DNA of 64,000 bases from assembly GCF_003938605.1 (NCBI RefSeq), contig NZ_RHWX01000014.1, positions 1 through 64,000 of the forward strand. The letters run 5' to 3'. The notes beneath the pieces were generated by a model. It made no database searches and was not told the DNA's origin. It saw nothing but the letters and a program-made list of their open reading frames with translations. The stretch's first letter is position 1; every line of letters begins with the position of its first letter. The stretch is from Brevundimonas sp. 357 (lineage in GTDB: Bacteria; Pseudomonadota; Alphaproteobacteria; Caulobacterales; Caulobacteraceae). Below, piece after piece: positions 40,921 to 49,900 of the stretch. The position numbers were made by a program, and so were the translations under genes.

Positions 40921-41060
40921 GATCGCGGCCGAAATGAAGCCGAATGAAGCCGAATGAAGTCTAATGAAGTCTGACCCGCGCCCCAGCCCTTCGATCTGGC
41001 CCACGCCTCATTCCGCTTCATTCCGCTCTTGGAGTAACGAGGCAGGATATGTGTTGTTGG
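40921..41060. other. oriT: Candidate origin of transfer (oriT)
   Basis: Between divergent traK and traJ, as in RP4. Four direct copies of AATGAAG at 40933, 40943, 40953 and 40963 are spaced exactly 10 bp; two copies of CATTCCG at 41009 and 41019 form the inverted counterpart. On the minus strand 41049-41042 reads TATCCTGC, the IncP nic-region consensus (cleavage after the G). The adjoining RP4-like TraJ and TraI make this the probable nick site. Repeats and nic match are seen; function is inferred. Confidence 0.75.
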
Positions 41061-41182
41061 CCAACATCGCCAAGGCGCTGCTGTCCCCCAACACGCCGTT
41101 ACTCGCCTTCGGCTCGACCGTCCTCCTGCTCTGCGAGGCACACTCCGGCTACCGCCGGTTGGGTCGGGGCCTCGCCGCATGA
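40964..41182 (+). CDS. Possible small protein overlapping oriT, 72 aa
   Basis: An open frame from ATG 40964 (or GTG 41050) ends in a TGA overlapping the traJ ATG (ATGA). The second half has a hydrophobic stretch (TPLLAFGSTVLLLCEA). The coupling suggests it could be real, but the first half runs through oriT repeats and has no clear ribosome site. Confidence 0.3.
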   Translation: MKSDPRPSPSIWPTPHSASFRSWSNEAGYVLLANIAKALLSPNTPLLAFGSTVLLLCEAHSGYRRLGRGLAA

Positions 41183-41526
41183 GCGGCAAGGCCCCGGTCG
41201 CCAGGGAGCGTAATCGCCCCCTGCGCGTCGTGGTGTCCGTCGATGAGCGGCGCACCATCCAAGAGAACGCCAAGGCGGCAGGGCTGACGGTCTCCGCCTA
41301 CCTGCGGGCGGTCGGCCTGGGCTACGAAGTCCGTTCGGTCCTCGACCACGAACACGTCGCGGAGGTGACGCGGGCGCGCGGCGACCTCGGCCGCGTCGGT
41401 GGCTTGCTTAAGCTGTGGCTGTCAGAGCGGGCGGGGGAGGGCGCGGCCGTTGAAGACGTGCGCGCTCTCCTTGAGCAGATTGAGGCGGCTCAGCTTGAGG
41501 TGCGCGAAAAGGTGCGCTCGCTATGA
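41179..41526 (+). CDS. traJ: Relaxosome protein TraJ (IncP type)
   Basis: TraJ binds the oriT repeat beside nic and recruits the relaxase. The 115 residues include RVVVSVDERRTIQENAKAAGLTVSAYLRAVGLGYEV and RGDLGRVGGLLKLWLSE, which closely match RP4 TraJ (123 residues); the first part is a ribbon-helix-helix domain. ATG 41179 overlaps the upstream small frame, and its stop overlaps the traI start by four bases. Confidence 0.93.
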   Translation: MSGKAPVARERNRPLRVVVSVDERRTIQENAKAAGLTVSAYLRAVGLGYEVRSVLDHEHVAEVTRARGDLGRVGGLLKLWLSERAGEGAAVEDVRALLEQIEAAQLEVREKVRSL

Positions 41527-43613
41527 TCGCCCACCGTATCAAGCGCACGTCTGGCAGAGACTCGTTCGCCCGGCTTGGCTGCTATGTCCTGGACCTGAAC
41601 AGCCCTACTGATCCCAGGGCGTTCGACCGGCTCGCATCCTACATCGTAGACCGCCAGGGTGATGGGGAACGGGTTGTCGGCGCCAGGATCACCAATTGCG
41701 AGTTCGTGGCCGATCTTGAGGAAGCGATCGCCGAGATTGGCCGGACCCAGGATCGGAACACTCGGTCGAAACTAGATAAGTCCTACCATCTGGTCATCAG
41801 CTTCCCGGAAGGGGAGCGGCCGACGCATGACCAGCTTCGCGAAATCGAAGACTACCTGGTCGCTTCGATCGGCTACGCCGAGCATCAGCGGATCTCTGCC
41901 GTCCACGACGACACCGACAACCTCCATATCCACGTCGCGATCAACAAGATCCACCCGACCACGTTCCGCGCCATCGAGCCGCACTACGATATGCCGAAGT
42001 TGATGCAGGCGTGTCGCGACATGGAGTTGAAGCATGGCCTAACGATCGACAACCACGGCCTCGCCGAGGATCGAGACCGCGATCGCGGGCAGGACGCCGG
42101 CGACGACCGCCGGCAAGGACCGGAACCCGGCACCGGCGCTGACAAGATGGAGGCCCACGGCGGCCGAGAAAGCCTGGCCACATGGATCGAGGCGAACGCG
42201 AAGACCCAGCTGATCGAGGCCGCGTCCCAGGCCCTGTCCTGGGCGGATTTCCACGAGCGGCTTGCCGACCTTGGCCTTACGTTGAAACCGCGCGGGGCTG
42301 GGTTCGTCATCGGTTCCGCCGATGGGAAGGCCCATGTGAAGGCGTCCAGTGTCGATCGCGGCCTAGGCGTGGGGCCGCTGACGGAACGTCTCGGCGAATA
42401 CCGGCCGCCCTCGCGCGAACGTGGCCGTGACGAGGGCCCGCCCTCCAAGCGCTACGACGCGGGGCCGCGCCAGGATCGCCGAAAGGCGGCGCCGCTCTAT
42501 GAGCGGTTCCAGCGCGAGCGCGCGCGCGTCGAGTCGGCGCGTGATATGGCCGTCGCGGACCTGGGCCAGGCTCACGCCGCCTATTCGTCCCAGCTGTCCC
42601 GGCATTACCGGCAACAGCGCAGGGTCGTCCGGACCACGCCTTACGTCGCCCCCCAGGTTCGCAAGCGCGAACTGGAAGAAATCAACCTCGCGCACACGAA
42701 GGCCCGTGCGGAGCGGCGCCAGCTTGCGATTCAGCAGCGCGCATTCATCCGCCAGTCCAACCCGCTACCCACCTGGCAGTCCTTCCTAGAACGGGAGGCG
42801 GCGAGGGGGGATGAACAGGCCGTCGCCATCCTTCGGTCGCGCGTCATCAGCCGCAGCCCGGAAGGCGCGAACATTCTCACGGCCCAGGACCGGGAGAGCG
42901 CGCGGCACGTCGTCTATCAGCAACTCCAGCCGGTCGCCGCCAAGAACGGCGACATGATCTATCAGCTGTCGGACGGTGGCCGGGTCACCGACCGGGCTAC
43001 CGAAGTGAGGGCCGACCGTTCCACCACGGCCGCGGCCTTCCTCGCGCTGTCTCTCGCAGCTGATCGCTACGGGCACCAGCCGTTGGAACTGGATGGGTCC
43101 GATGCGTTCAAGGCCGCCGTCATATCGGTGGCCGCGATCCGGGGCTTCGACGTGACGTTCGCTGATCCCGACTTGGAACGCGCGCGCCTGGCGGCGGTCG
43201 CCCACGCTCGGGGCGACGAGGTTCCCGAGACCGCGCGCAGCGGCGCCATCGCTTACGTCCAGGCGCGCAATAGTCTTCGCGCTCGCGTGTCGGACGTCCC
43301 CGAACATCGCGTGTGGTCGCCGCTAGACGCTGGACCGGCCGAGTATGCCGGGCGCCGCCGGTTCGCTGACGGCAGCGAAGCCGTCTTGCTCCAATACGGC
43401 GACGCCATCGCCGTCCTACCCGTCACATCGCGGCAAGCCGCGAAGGCCAGCACTTGGGCGGTCGGGGATCTCGTCATCACTGACGATCGCGGCCGGTTCC
43501 TGAACGCCGGGCGCGAACACGGCGCGCGGGCGGGCCGTGAGACGGCCGACATGGCGGCGGCCATGAAGGCGGGCGCCGAACGATCGACGGGTAACGAAAG
43601 GGGAGGGGGCTAG
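41523..43613 (+). CDS. traI: Conjugative relaxase TraI (MOBP, IncP type)
   Basis: TraI nicks oriT and pilots the strand to the recipient. The N-terminal 200 residues match RP4 TraI: FDRLASYIVDRQGDGERVVGARITNC (probable nucleophile Tyr40), NTRSKLDKSYHLVISF and the metal motif HDDTDNLHIHVAINKIHP near residues 125-142. An insertion before Tyr40 makes the N-terminus about 18 residues longer than RP4. The C-terminal half (to residue 696) is diverged. The start overlaps traJ (ATGA). Intact. Confidence 0.95.
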   Translation: MIAHRIKRTSGRDSFARLGCYVLDLNSPTDPRAFDRLASYIVDRQGDGERVVGARITNCEFVADLEEAIAEIGRTQDRNTRSKLDKSYHLVISFPEGERPTHDQLREIEDYLVASIGYAEHQRISAVHDDTDNLHIHVAINKIHPTTFRAIEPHYDMPKLMQACRDMELKHGLTIDNHGLAEDRDRDRGQDAGDDRRQGPEPGTGADKMEAHGGRESLATWIEANAKTQLIEAASQALSWADFHERLADLGLTLKPRGAGFVIGSADGKAHVKASSVDRGLGVGPLTERLGEYRPPSRERGRDEGPPSKRYDAGPRQDRRKAAPLYERFQRERARVESARDMAVADLGQAHAAYSSQLSRHYRQQRRVVRTTPYVAPQVRKRELEEINLAHTKARAERRQLAIQQRAFIRQSNPLPTWQSFLEREAARGDEQAVAILRSRVISRSPEGANILTAQDRESARHVVYQQLQPVAAKNGDMIYQLSDGGRVTDRATEVRADRSTTAAAFLALSLAADRYGHQPLELDGSDAFKAAVISVAAIRGFDVTFADPDLERARLAAVAHARGDEVPETARSGAIAYVQARNSLRARVSDVPEHRVWSPLDAGPAEYAGRRRFADGSEAVLLQYGDAIAVLPVTSRQAAKASTWAVGDLVITDDRGRFLNAGREHGARAGRETADMAAAMKAGAERSTGNERGGG

Positions 43614-43620
43614 TCGTTCC

Positions 43621-43638
43621 TATAAACAATCGTTTATA
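43621..43638 (+). promoter_or_regulatory. Palindromic operator upstream of traG
   Basis: TATAAACAATCGTTTATA, one change from consensus, between traI and traG and 31 bases upstream of the traG ATG. It suggests traG and following genes have their own controlled promoter. Confidence 0.7.
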
Positions 43639-43669
43639 AACACGGCCTCTATATTGGGGAGGCCCGACG

Positions 43670-45577
43670 ATGAAGCCCTACAAACCAAAGCGAGTGAAGA
43701 CTTCGAAGGCCGCCCTTTGGGGGTTAGGCCTGCTGCTCGTCTATGCCGTGATCGCTTCCTGGGCGACGACGCAATGGCTCGCTCATCGGTTCGCGTATCA
43801 GAGCGAGCTTGGCGAGCGGGGCGTCCTGGGTCTCTACGGACCGTTCGACGGGGCCAAGTGGGTTCTGCAGTTTTACCGGAGCGCGCCCGACATATTCCTG
43901 CAAGGGCTGGTGGGTTGGGCTGTCGCCCTCACGGTCGGCCTCCTTGCCTACGTCATGCTCGTCGGCTTCGGCCAGCGCAGTCCGAAACAGCATGACGGCA
44001 TCCACGGCACAGCCCATTGGGCGACCCAGGAGGAAGTGCAGGAAAGCGGTCTCTTGCCCCCTGACGGGGAGGCCGGGAAGGGCGTCTATTGCGGCGCCTA
44101 CACGGACAAGAAGGGCCGCATCCACTATCTCCGCCACGACGGCCCGGAACACGTCGCCGCCATCGCCCCGACGCGCAGCGGCAAGGGCGTCGGCCTGGTC
44201 GTGCCGACCCTGCTGAGTTGGCCCCATAGCGTCGTCATCAACGACATGAAGGGCGAACTGTGGGCGATGACCTCGGGCTGGCGTCAGAAACACGCCAACA
44301 ACGTCGTCCTGAAATTTGATCCGGCCGCCGCCGAGGGAAGCGCGGCTTTCAATCCCCTGAATGAGATCCGGTTGGGGACGATCCACGAGACGGGCGACGT
44401 CCAGAACCTGGTGACCATCATCGTGGATCCCGATGGGAAGGGGATGGAGAACCACTGGTCGAAGACCGCCCACGCCTTCCTGACCGGCGTGATTTTGCAC
44501 CTGCAATATCTGTCCCGACGCCATGGCGGCGAAACCTGCCTCGCCGACGTGGCCCATGCGCTGTCCGACCCGAACCGCGACGTGAAGAAGCTGTATGAGG
44601 CGATGCTAAACAACCAGCATCGCGGCCCTGGCCAGCCTCACGAAGTCGTCCAGTCCGCCGCGCGCGATATGCTGAACCGTGCGGAAAACGAGCGCAGCGG
44701 CGTTCTGTCGACCGCCATGTCTTACCTGTCGCTTTATCGCGACCCGCTGGTGGCCAACAACACGAGCCGCAGCGACTTTCGCATCAGCGACTTGATGGAT
44801 CATGACCGGCCGGTGTCGCTGTATCTGGTGATCCGCCCCGAAGCGCAGGATCGGATGCGGCCCCTGGTCCGCCTGATCCTGAACCAGATTGTTCGCGTCC
44901 TTCTACGGCCCGAACTCAAATACGTTGAGGGCCGCCAGCAGTCGCCTCACAAGCATCGCCTACTGCTTATGCTGGACGAGTTTCCGTCCTACGGCCGCCT
45001 CGACGTCTTCCAGGAAGCGCTGGCCTACATCGCCGGTTACGGCATCAAGGCCTATCTCATCATGCAGGACATTTCGCAGCTGTATGGCGCGTATGGCCAG
45101 CACGAGTCGATCATCGCCAACTGCCATCTTCGGATCGCTTATGCGCCGAACCGTCAGGAGACCGGGCGCTGGCTCTCCGACAACTGTGGCGTCGAGACTG
45201 TCATCAAGGAGAACCAATCCGTCTCCGGGGCGCGGTTCGGCGCCTTCCTGCAAAGCGTGTCGCGCAGCTTCCAGGAGACGCAGCGCCCGTTGCTGACTCC
45301 TGACGAGGCGATGCGGCTCAAGTCGCCCAAGAAGGACAAGCGGGACCAGATCGTCAGCGCGGGTGAAGTGGTCGTTTTGCAGGCCGGTCACGCGCCGATC
45401 CTCGGAACGCAAAGCCTCTACTTCCTCGACCCCGTATTTCGCGAGCGCGTGAAGATTCCGCCGCCCACCAACACCGACAGCGTGGAGGCCCGCCCTCCCG
45501 AGCCGCCCCAGGGGCCCGATCCGGCCATGCGCGCGCTACCGGCCCCGAATCCTGACGAGGTTTTCTCCCTGCTATGA
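43670..45577 (+). CDS. traG: Coupling protein TraG (VirD4-like)
   Basis: TraG delivers the relaxosome to the mating channel. The 635 residues have two N-terminal membrane helices (about 15-32 and 80-100), HGTAHWATQEEVQESGLL, the Walker A stretch APTRSGKGVGLVVPTLLSW near 175, VINDMKGELW, and Walker B LLMLDEFPSYGRL, then PVSLYLVI. It closely follows RP4 TraG. ATG 43670 has GGGGAGG upstream. Its stop overlaps the traF start. Confidence 0.96.
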   Translation: MKPYKPKRVKTSKAALWGLGLLLVYAVIASWATTQWLAHRFAYQSELGERGVLGLYGPFDGAKWVLQFYRSAPDIFLQGLVGWAVALTVGLLAYVMLVGFGQRSPKQHDGIHGTAHWATQEEVQESGLLPPDGEAGKGVYCGAYTDKKGRIHYLRHDGPEHVAAIAPTRSGKGVGLVVPTLLSWPHSVVINDMKGELWAMTSGWRQKHANNVVLKFDPAAAEGSAAFNPLNEIRLGTIHETGDVQNLVTIIVDPDGKGMENHWSKTAHAFLTGVILHLQYLSRRHGGETCLADVAHALSDPNRDVKKLYEAMLNNQHRGPGQPHEVVQSAARDMLNRAENERSGVLSTAMSYLSLYRDPLVANNTSRSDFRISDLMDHDRPVSLYLVIRPEAQDRMRPLVRLILNQIVRVLLRPELKYVEGRQQSPHKHRLLLMLDEFPSYGRLDVFQEALAYIAGYGIKAYLIMQDISQLYGAYGQHESIIANCHLRIAYAPNRQETGRWLSDNCGVETVIKENQSVSGARFGAFLQSVSRSFQETQRPLLTPDEAMRLKSPKKDKRDQIVSAGEVVVLQAGHAPILGTQSLYFLDPVFRERVKIPPPTNTDSVEARPPEPPQGPDPAMRALPAPNPDEVFSLL

Positions 45578-46164
45578 TCCGGCTTCCTCATCTTTCGGCG
45601 CGGGCCTCGCGCCAGGTCGATCGCGCGCTTCACGGCGCAATGATCGTCGCCGCCGCCGTCGCGACCGTGACCGCCGCCGGCACCGCAGCCGCGTTCGCGG
45701 GCGGATACCGTTGGAACACCACAGCGTCGATGCCCCTTGGGCTATGGCGCGTCCACAAAACCGATCGCATCCAGCGCGGCGATATCGTGTGGGTGTGTCC
45801 GCCGAACACAGAGACGTTCCGACAAGCCCGGCGCTACGGCTTTGTGCCCGACGGCTACTGTCCTGGCGGGTTCAATCCCCTTCTCAAGCCGATCGCCGCT
45901 GTCGCCGGCGATCGCGTGGAGGTTTCGTCCCAGGGGATTCGAGTGAACGGGCGCATGATCCCGCGCTCCGCCCCGGCTCCCAAGGATGGCCACGGCCGCC
46001 TTCTGCCGCGCATCCCTCACCGCAGCTTCACCGTGCGGGCGGATACGGTTTGGCTGGTGTCCAGCTACAATCCGGCCAGCTTCGACAGCCGCTATTTCGG
46101 CCCGGTCCCGACCTCCGGCATCACGGGCGTTGCGACGCCTGTGGCGACCAGGGAGGGCCGGTGA
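45574..46164 (+). CDS. traF: TraF pilin-processing peptidase (S26 family)
   Basis: TraF is the IncP serine peptidase that removes the TrbC C-terminus and cyclises the pilin. The 196-residue product has an N-terminal membrane anchor (VAAAVATVTAAGTAAAFAGGY), then WNTTASMPLGLW (catalytic Ser motif SMPLGLY in the family), YCPGGFNPLLKPIAAVAGDRVEV with the catalytic Lys, and SFDSRYFGPV near the C-terminus. The start overlaps traG; the stop overlaps the next gene (TGATG). Confidence 0.92.
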   Translation: MIRLPHLSARASRQVDRALHGAMIVAAAVATVTAAGTAAAFAGGYRWNTTASMPLGLWRVHKTDRIQRGDIVWVCPPNTETFRQARRYGFVPDGYCPGGFNPLLKPIAAVAGDRVEVSSQGIRVNGRMIPRSAPAPKDGHGRLLPRIPHRSFTVRADTVWLVSSYNPASFDSRYFGPVPTSGITGVATPVATREGR

Positions 46165-46796
46165 TGATCGACCCGAGCCTATACGCCTGCGCTCCGCACA
46201 TCGCTCCCCATACGCTGCGCGAGGTCATCCGCGTCGAGAGCAGCGGCAATCCGATAGCGGTGAACGTCAACGTCATCCGGGGGCGGCCGCGGTTCCGCGT
46301 CCCGCGCATCCAATCGGCGGCTCACGCTGCACAGATCGCAAATCAGGCGATCAGTCAGGGCTACAATGTCGATCTTGGTTTGATGCAGATTAATAGTCGC
46401 AACCTGCCTCGTCTTGGCTACACGGTAGAGCAGATGTTGAGCGACCAATGCCTCAACATCAAGGCCGGCGCACGTATCCTTTCGGAGAATTACTCTCGCG
46501 CCGCGCAGACCCACGGTCCCGGCCAGCAGGCGTTGCTTGCCGCGCTGTCTGCTTACAATACGGGAGACTTCCGGCGCGGGTTCACGAACGGATATGTCTC
46601 TAGATATACCTCTATAAACTATGGTATATATACTAGGACGGCCGAAGCATCGTCGCCGCCATCGGTGGACGGCCCGCCCGTCATTGAAGTGCCTAATCCC
46701 TTCACGGCCGGATCATCGGTCTATTCGCGAGAAAGCAGCAGTAATGCAAACTCCGCCGCCCCGAGTAACATCGCAAGTCCCGATCCTCTCAACTAA
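46164..46796 (+). CDS. Lytic transglycosylase (VirB1/TrbN-like)
   Basis: A 210-residue peptidoglycan hydrolase that opens the cell wall for the mating channel. The transglycosylase fold shows VIRVESSGNPIAVNVN with the catalytic Glu, ISQGYNVDLGLMQINSRNL, ILSENYSRA and LSAYNTGDFRRGF. No signal peptide is seen from ATG 46164, which is unusual for a periplasmic enzyme. Near residues 147-160 the DNA turns AT-rich with rare codons. The last third is Ser/Pro-rich and the 3' end overlaps the next small gene. Confidence 0.85.
   Translation: MIDPSLYACAPHIAPHTLREVIRVESSGNPIAVNVNVIRGRPRFRVPRIQSAAHAAQIANQAISQGYNVDLGLMQINSRNLPRLGYTVEQMLSDQCLNIKAGARILSENYSRAAQTHGPGQQALLAALSAYNTGDFRRGFTNGYVSRYTSINYGIYTRTAEASSPPSVDGPPVIEVPNPFTAGSSVYSRESSSNANSAAPSNIASPDPLN
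46605..46640 (+). promoter_or_regulatory. AT-rich insert with inverted repeat inside the transglycosylase gene
   Basis: Within a GC-rich gene, CTAGATATACCTCTATAAAC and ATGGTATATATACTAGG lie together. ATATACC and GGTATAT are inverted around TCTATAAACTAT. The run uses rare codons (AGA, ATA). It could be a promoter/operator for the downstream small gene and traC, or a foreign insert. Confidence 0.4.
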
Positions 46797-46944
46797 GCCA
46801 GCAGACGGCGAGGTCTTCGGCGTAATGGTCGAATTCGAACCGGACGAAGCCGAGGCCATGGGCGCGTTCCAAGAAGACGCGCTGTCGGCGGACGACGCCT
46901 GGGATTCCCAGGGTGACGGGGAGGGTGACGACGATGGCCACTGA
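46744..46944 (+). CDS. Small acidic conjugation-associated protein (TraD position), 66 aa
   Basis: ATG 46744 lies inside the end of the transglycosylase gene; the frame overlaps traC by 11 bases. The product is acidic (VEFEPDEAEAMGAFQEDALSADDAWDSQGDGEGDDDGH). It sits where small traD genes precede a primase in some plasmids; the name is not certain. Confidence 0.5.
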   Translation: MQTPPPRVTSQVPILSTKPADGEVFGVMVEFEPDEAEAMGAFQEDALSADDAWDSQGDGEGDDDGH

Positions 46945-49900
46945 TTTCTCCAAAGAGGTCGCGCAAGACATTATCGACCGTATGCGGGCTGGCACCGCCC
47001 CGTGGCAGCGCCCTTGGGAACCGGGTCAGCTGCGGTCTCACTTCAACCCGAAGACCGGCAAGCCCTATCGTGGCTTCAACCAAATCTGGTTGGACCTACA
47101 GGGCCGGAGCGACCCGCGCTGGATGACCTACAACCAGGCCGCCGAAGTCGGAGGCCAGGTGCGGAAGGGCGAGCGTGGAACGACCATCGAATACTGGCAA
47201 TGGTCTAAGGACGAGCCGGCGAAGGACGACAACGGCAAGATCATCAAGGATGCGGACGGGCAGACCGTCATGCGTCGGGTAGAGCTGTCGAAGCCGCGTC
47301 GGTTCTCCGCCAGGGTGTTCAACGCCGAGCAGATCGACGGGTTGGAGCCCTTGCCGCCCACGCGGCTGCTACCCGATTTTGAGCGTCACCAGCAGGCCGA
47401 AACGATCCTGTCACGGTCGCCGGCGCCCATCCGGCATATCGACGGCGATCGTGCCTACTACGAACCAATCGCCGACCGGATCACTCTGCCTTTGCGCGAG
47501 CAGTTCAAATCGCCCGACCTTTACTATGCGACCGCCTTCCATGAACTCGGTCACAGCAGCGGCCATGAAAGCCGCCTGAACCGCGATCTACTGCATCCCT
47601 TCGGCAGCGAGGCCTACGCCCGCGAGGAACTTGTCGCGGAAATCGCCAGCTACATGATGGCGCAGCGGATGGGGATGGCCTTCGACCCAGGCCACCATGT
47701 CTCGTATCTCGAAAGCTGGCTCCGTCGCCTTGAGCAGGATCCGCGCGAGATCTTCCGCGCGGCGGCCGAAGCTGAAAAGGTCGTGGAGTGGGTCATTGGG
47801 CTGGAACGCGAGGTCGAGCGCGAGCAGTCAGCGCCAGGCATCGAGCAAGAACCTCTTGCGCCGGCCCTCACCGCTGCGCTGGACGAAGCCTTGGCCCGGG
47901 TTGAGCGCGAGAACGCCGACCTGCGTCTGGCGGCCGAGGTCAATGCGGCCTTGAACCGTCAGATCGAGACCTACCTTCCCGGCCAAGACCTATCTGCTTC
48001 GCAAGACCTGCAAGCGGCCCTTCTTGCGCGAGAGCGGCTTTGGATGGAGACCGACCATCCGCTTAGCCAGGCGCACCAACGCCTGCGCGAAAGCGATCGC
48101 CTGGGCTCGGTCACGCCAGCGGTCGCCGCCTTCCACAGCCTCGAAAATCCCGATCAGCTGCTAGAGGACCAAATCCGGTTCGCCCGGCAGTTCGGCGTTC
48201 CGCCCGCTCACGTCGAGATTCTCGTCGGCATCCTCGGGGAGGCCTTCGACGGTCGAAATGTGCAGGCGGATTTCGAGGCCTTTGCCAGCATCAGCGAAGG
48301 TCATCTGCTTTTGGCGTCCACGACTTTCCACAGCCTCTTCCGCGACCGCCCCTCGCCGGAATGGGCCGTGCCGCCATCGTCTCCTGAGCGGCCGGACCTG
48401 GAGCAGCGCTACCTTGCGGGGATGATCGCCGCTGAGGTCAACCGCGATCGCGTTCACTCTGGCCCGATGCTGGCCGGCTTCCGGTTTGAGGGCGTCGATG
48501 ACGTGAACGCCCTTATTCAGTCGTGGTCGGGCGTGGAGCCCCAGCATGGCCGCTTGGCCGTCCATGCCGCAGAAATGGTGATGGCCTTCGGGGCCGTGCA
48601 GCGCCCGGACCAGGCGCCAATCCCGCAGCTGGCTGACGCCGACCAAATCCTGTCCGACTTTGGCCGAGTGAGCCCGGCGCACTTCGCCGCCTTGGCGACC
48701 TTGCGCGAGCAGATCGACGCCGCCGTTTCCCAGCCCGTCAGGGAGACCTTGAAAGCCTACGCGCTGACGGCGGCCGAAGTGTCGGCTGAGATTCCGGCCG
48801 AGCGGACGTCCATGGCCTCAGACCGCGCGGCCAATGTGCGCGGCGACACCCAGCAGAAGGATGCCCCTATGCGCTCCGAAGACGCAGCGCCCATCATCGC
48901 GCCAGCCCGCGTCAATCTCGACGTGCCCTTTGCCGACAAGAACGAAGCGAAGGCGGCCGGCGCTAAGTGGGACAAGACTGAAAAGACCTGGTTCGCCCCC
49001 AAGGGGACCGACCTGGCGCCTCTCGCGCGCTGGACCGGCGCGCGCGCCGAGGAACCCGAGTTGGTGCCCGAGGTGGAATTCAAGGAATTCCTCGAATCCC
49101 ATGGCTACGTCTTCGACAAAGGCGAGCTTCCGATCATGGACGGCGAGATCCATCGCCAGAAGGTCGACGGCGACAAGGGCTCCGAACGGAGCGGCGCTTA
49201 CGTCGGTTACACCGACGACCATCCGGCCGGGTTCATGGAGCGGTTCGGCTCGAAGGGCTACAAGCTGAACTGGAAATCCCAGCAACGAACGGCCGGGCTT
49301 TCCAAGGAAGATCGCGACCGGCTGGCCCGGGAAGGGGAGGCCAAGCAGGCCGAGCGCCTTGCCGTGCGTCAGGCGGGTTACGAACGCGCGGCGGCCGAGG
49401 TCGAGAAGATCGTGGCGGCGTGTGAACCCGCACCGGGCACTCACCGATACCTCGACGCAAAGAACGTCCTTCCTTCTGGCGTTCTAATGATGACGGGCAT
49501 CGCCGCCATGCCGCCGGGCGACCCGGACCCGCAGCAGTTTGGGCGGCCCGGCAACCTTCTGATTCCGGCGCACGATATCGACGGCAAGGTCTGGACGGCT
49601 CAGTCTATTTCGCCGGGCGGAATGAAGTCGTTTCCCCGTGGCGCCCGGCTCCATGGCTGTCACCACCTGATCGGCGAGGCCTCGCGCGAAGGCGGCGATA
49701 TCCTGGTGTGCGAGGGCTGGGCGACCGGCCAGACCATCCACGAAGCGACCGGCAAACCGGTCGCGGTGGCGTTCAACGCGAACAATCTAGAGGCCGTCGC
49801 AAGGGAGTATCGCGACCGCTTCCCTGACAAGGCAATCTTGATCCTGGGCGACAACGACCATCGCAAGGAGGCCGAAATCGACCCGGCGACGAACCTCCCT

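Noticed and set aside
45711..46163. N-terminal extension of the lytic transglycosylase into traF
   Set aside because: The extension is an out-of-frame reading of the well supported traF gene; the ATG at 46164 in the TGATG overlap is the natural start.
46621..46743. Longer form of the small acidic protein starting at 46621
   Set aside because: The added residues are an Arg-rich frame-shifted reading of the transglycosylase gene; ATG 46744 starts the normal composition.
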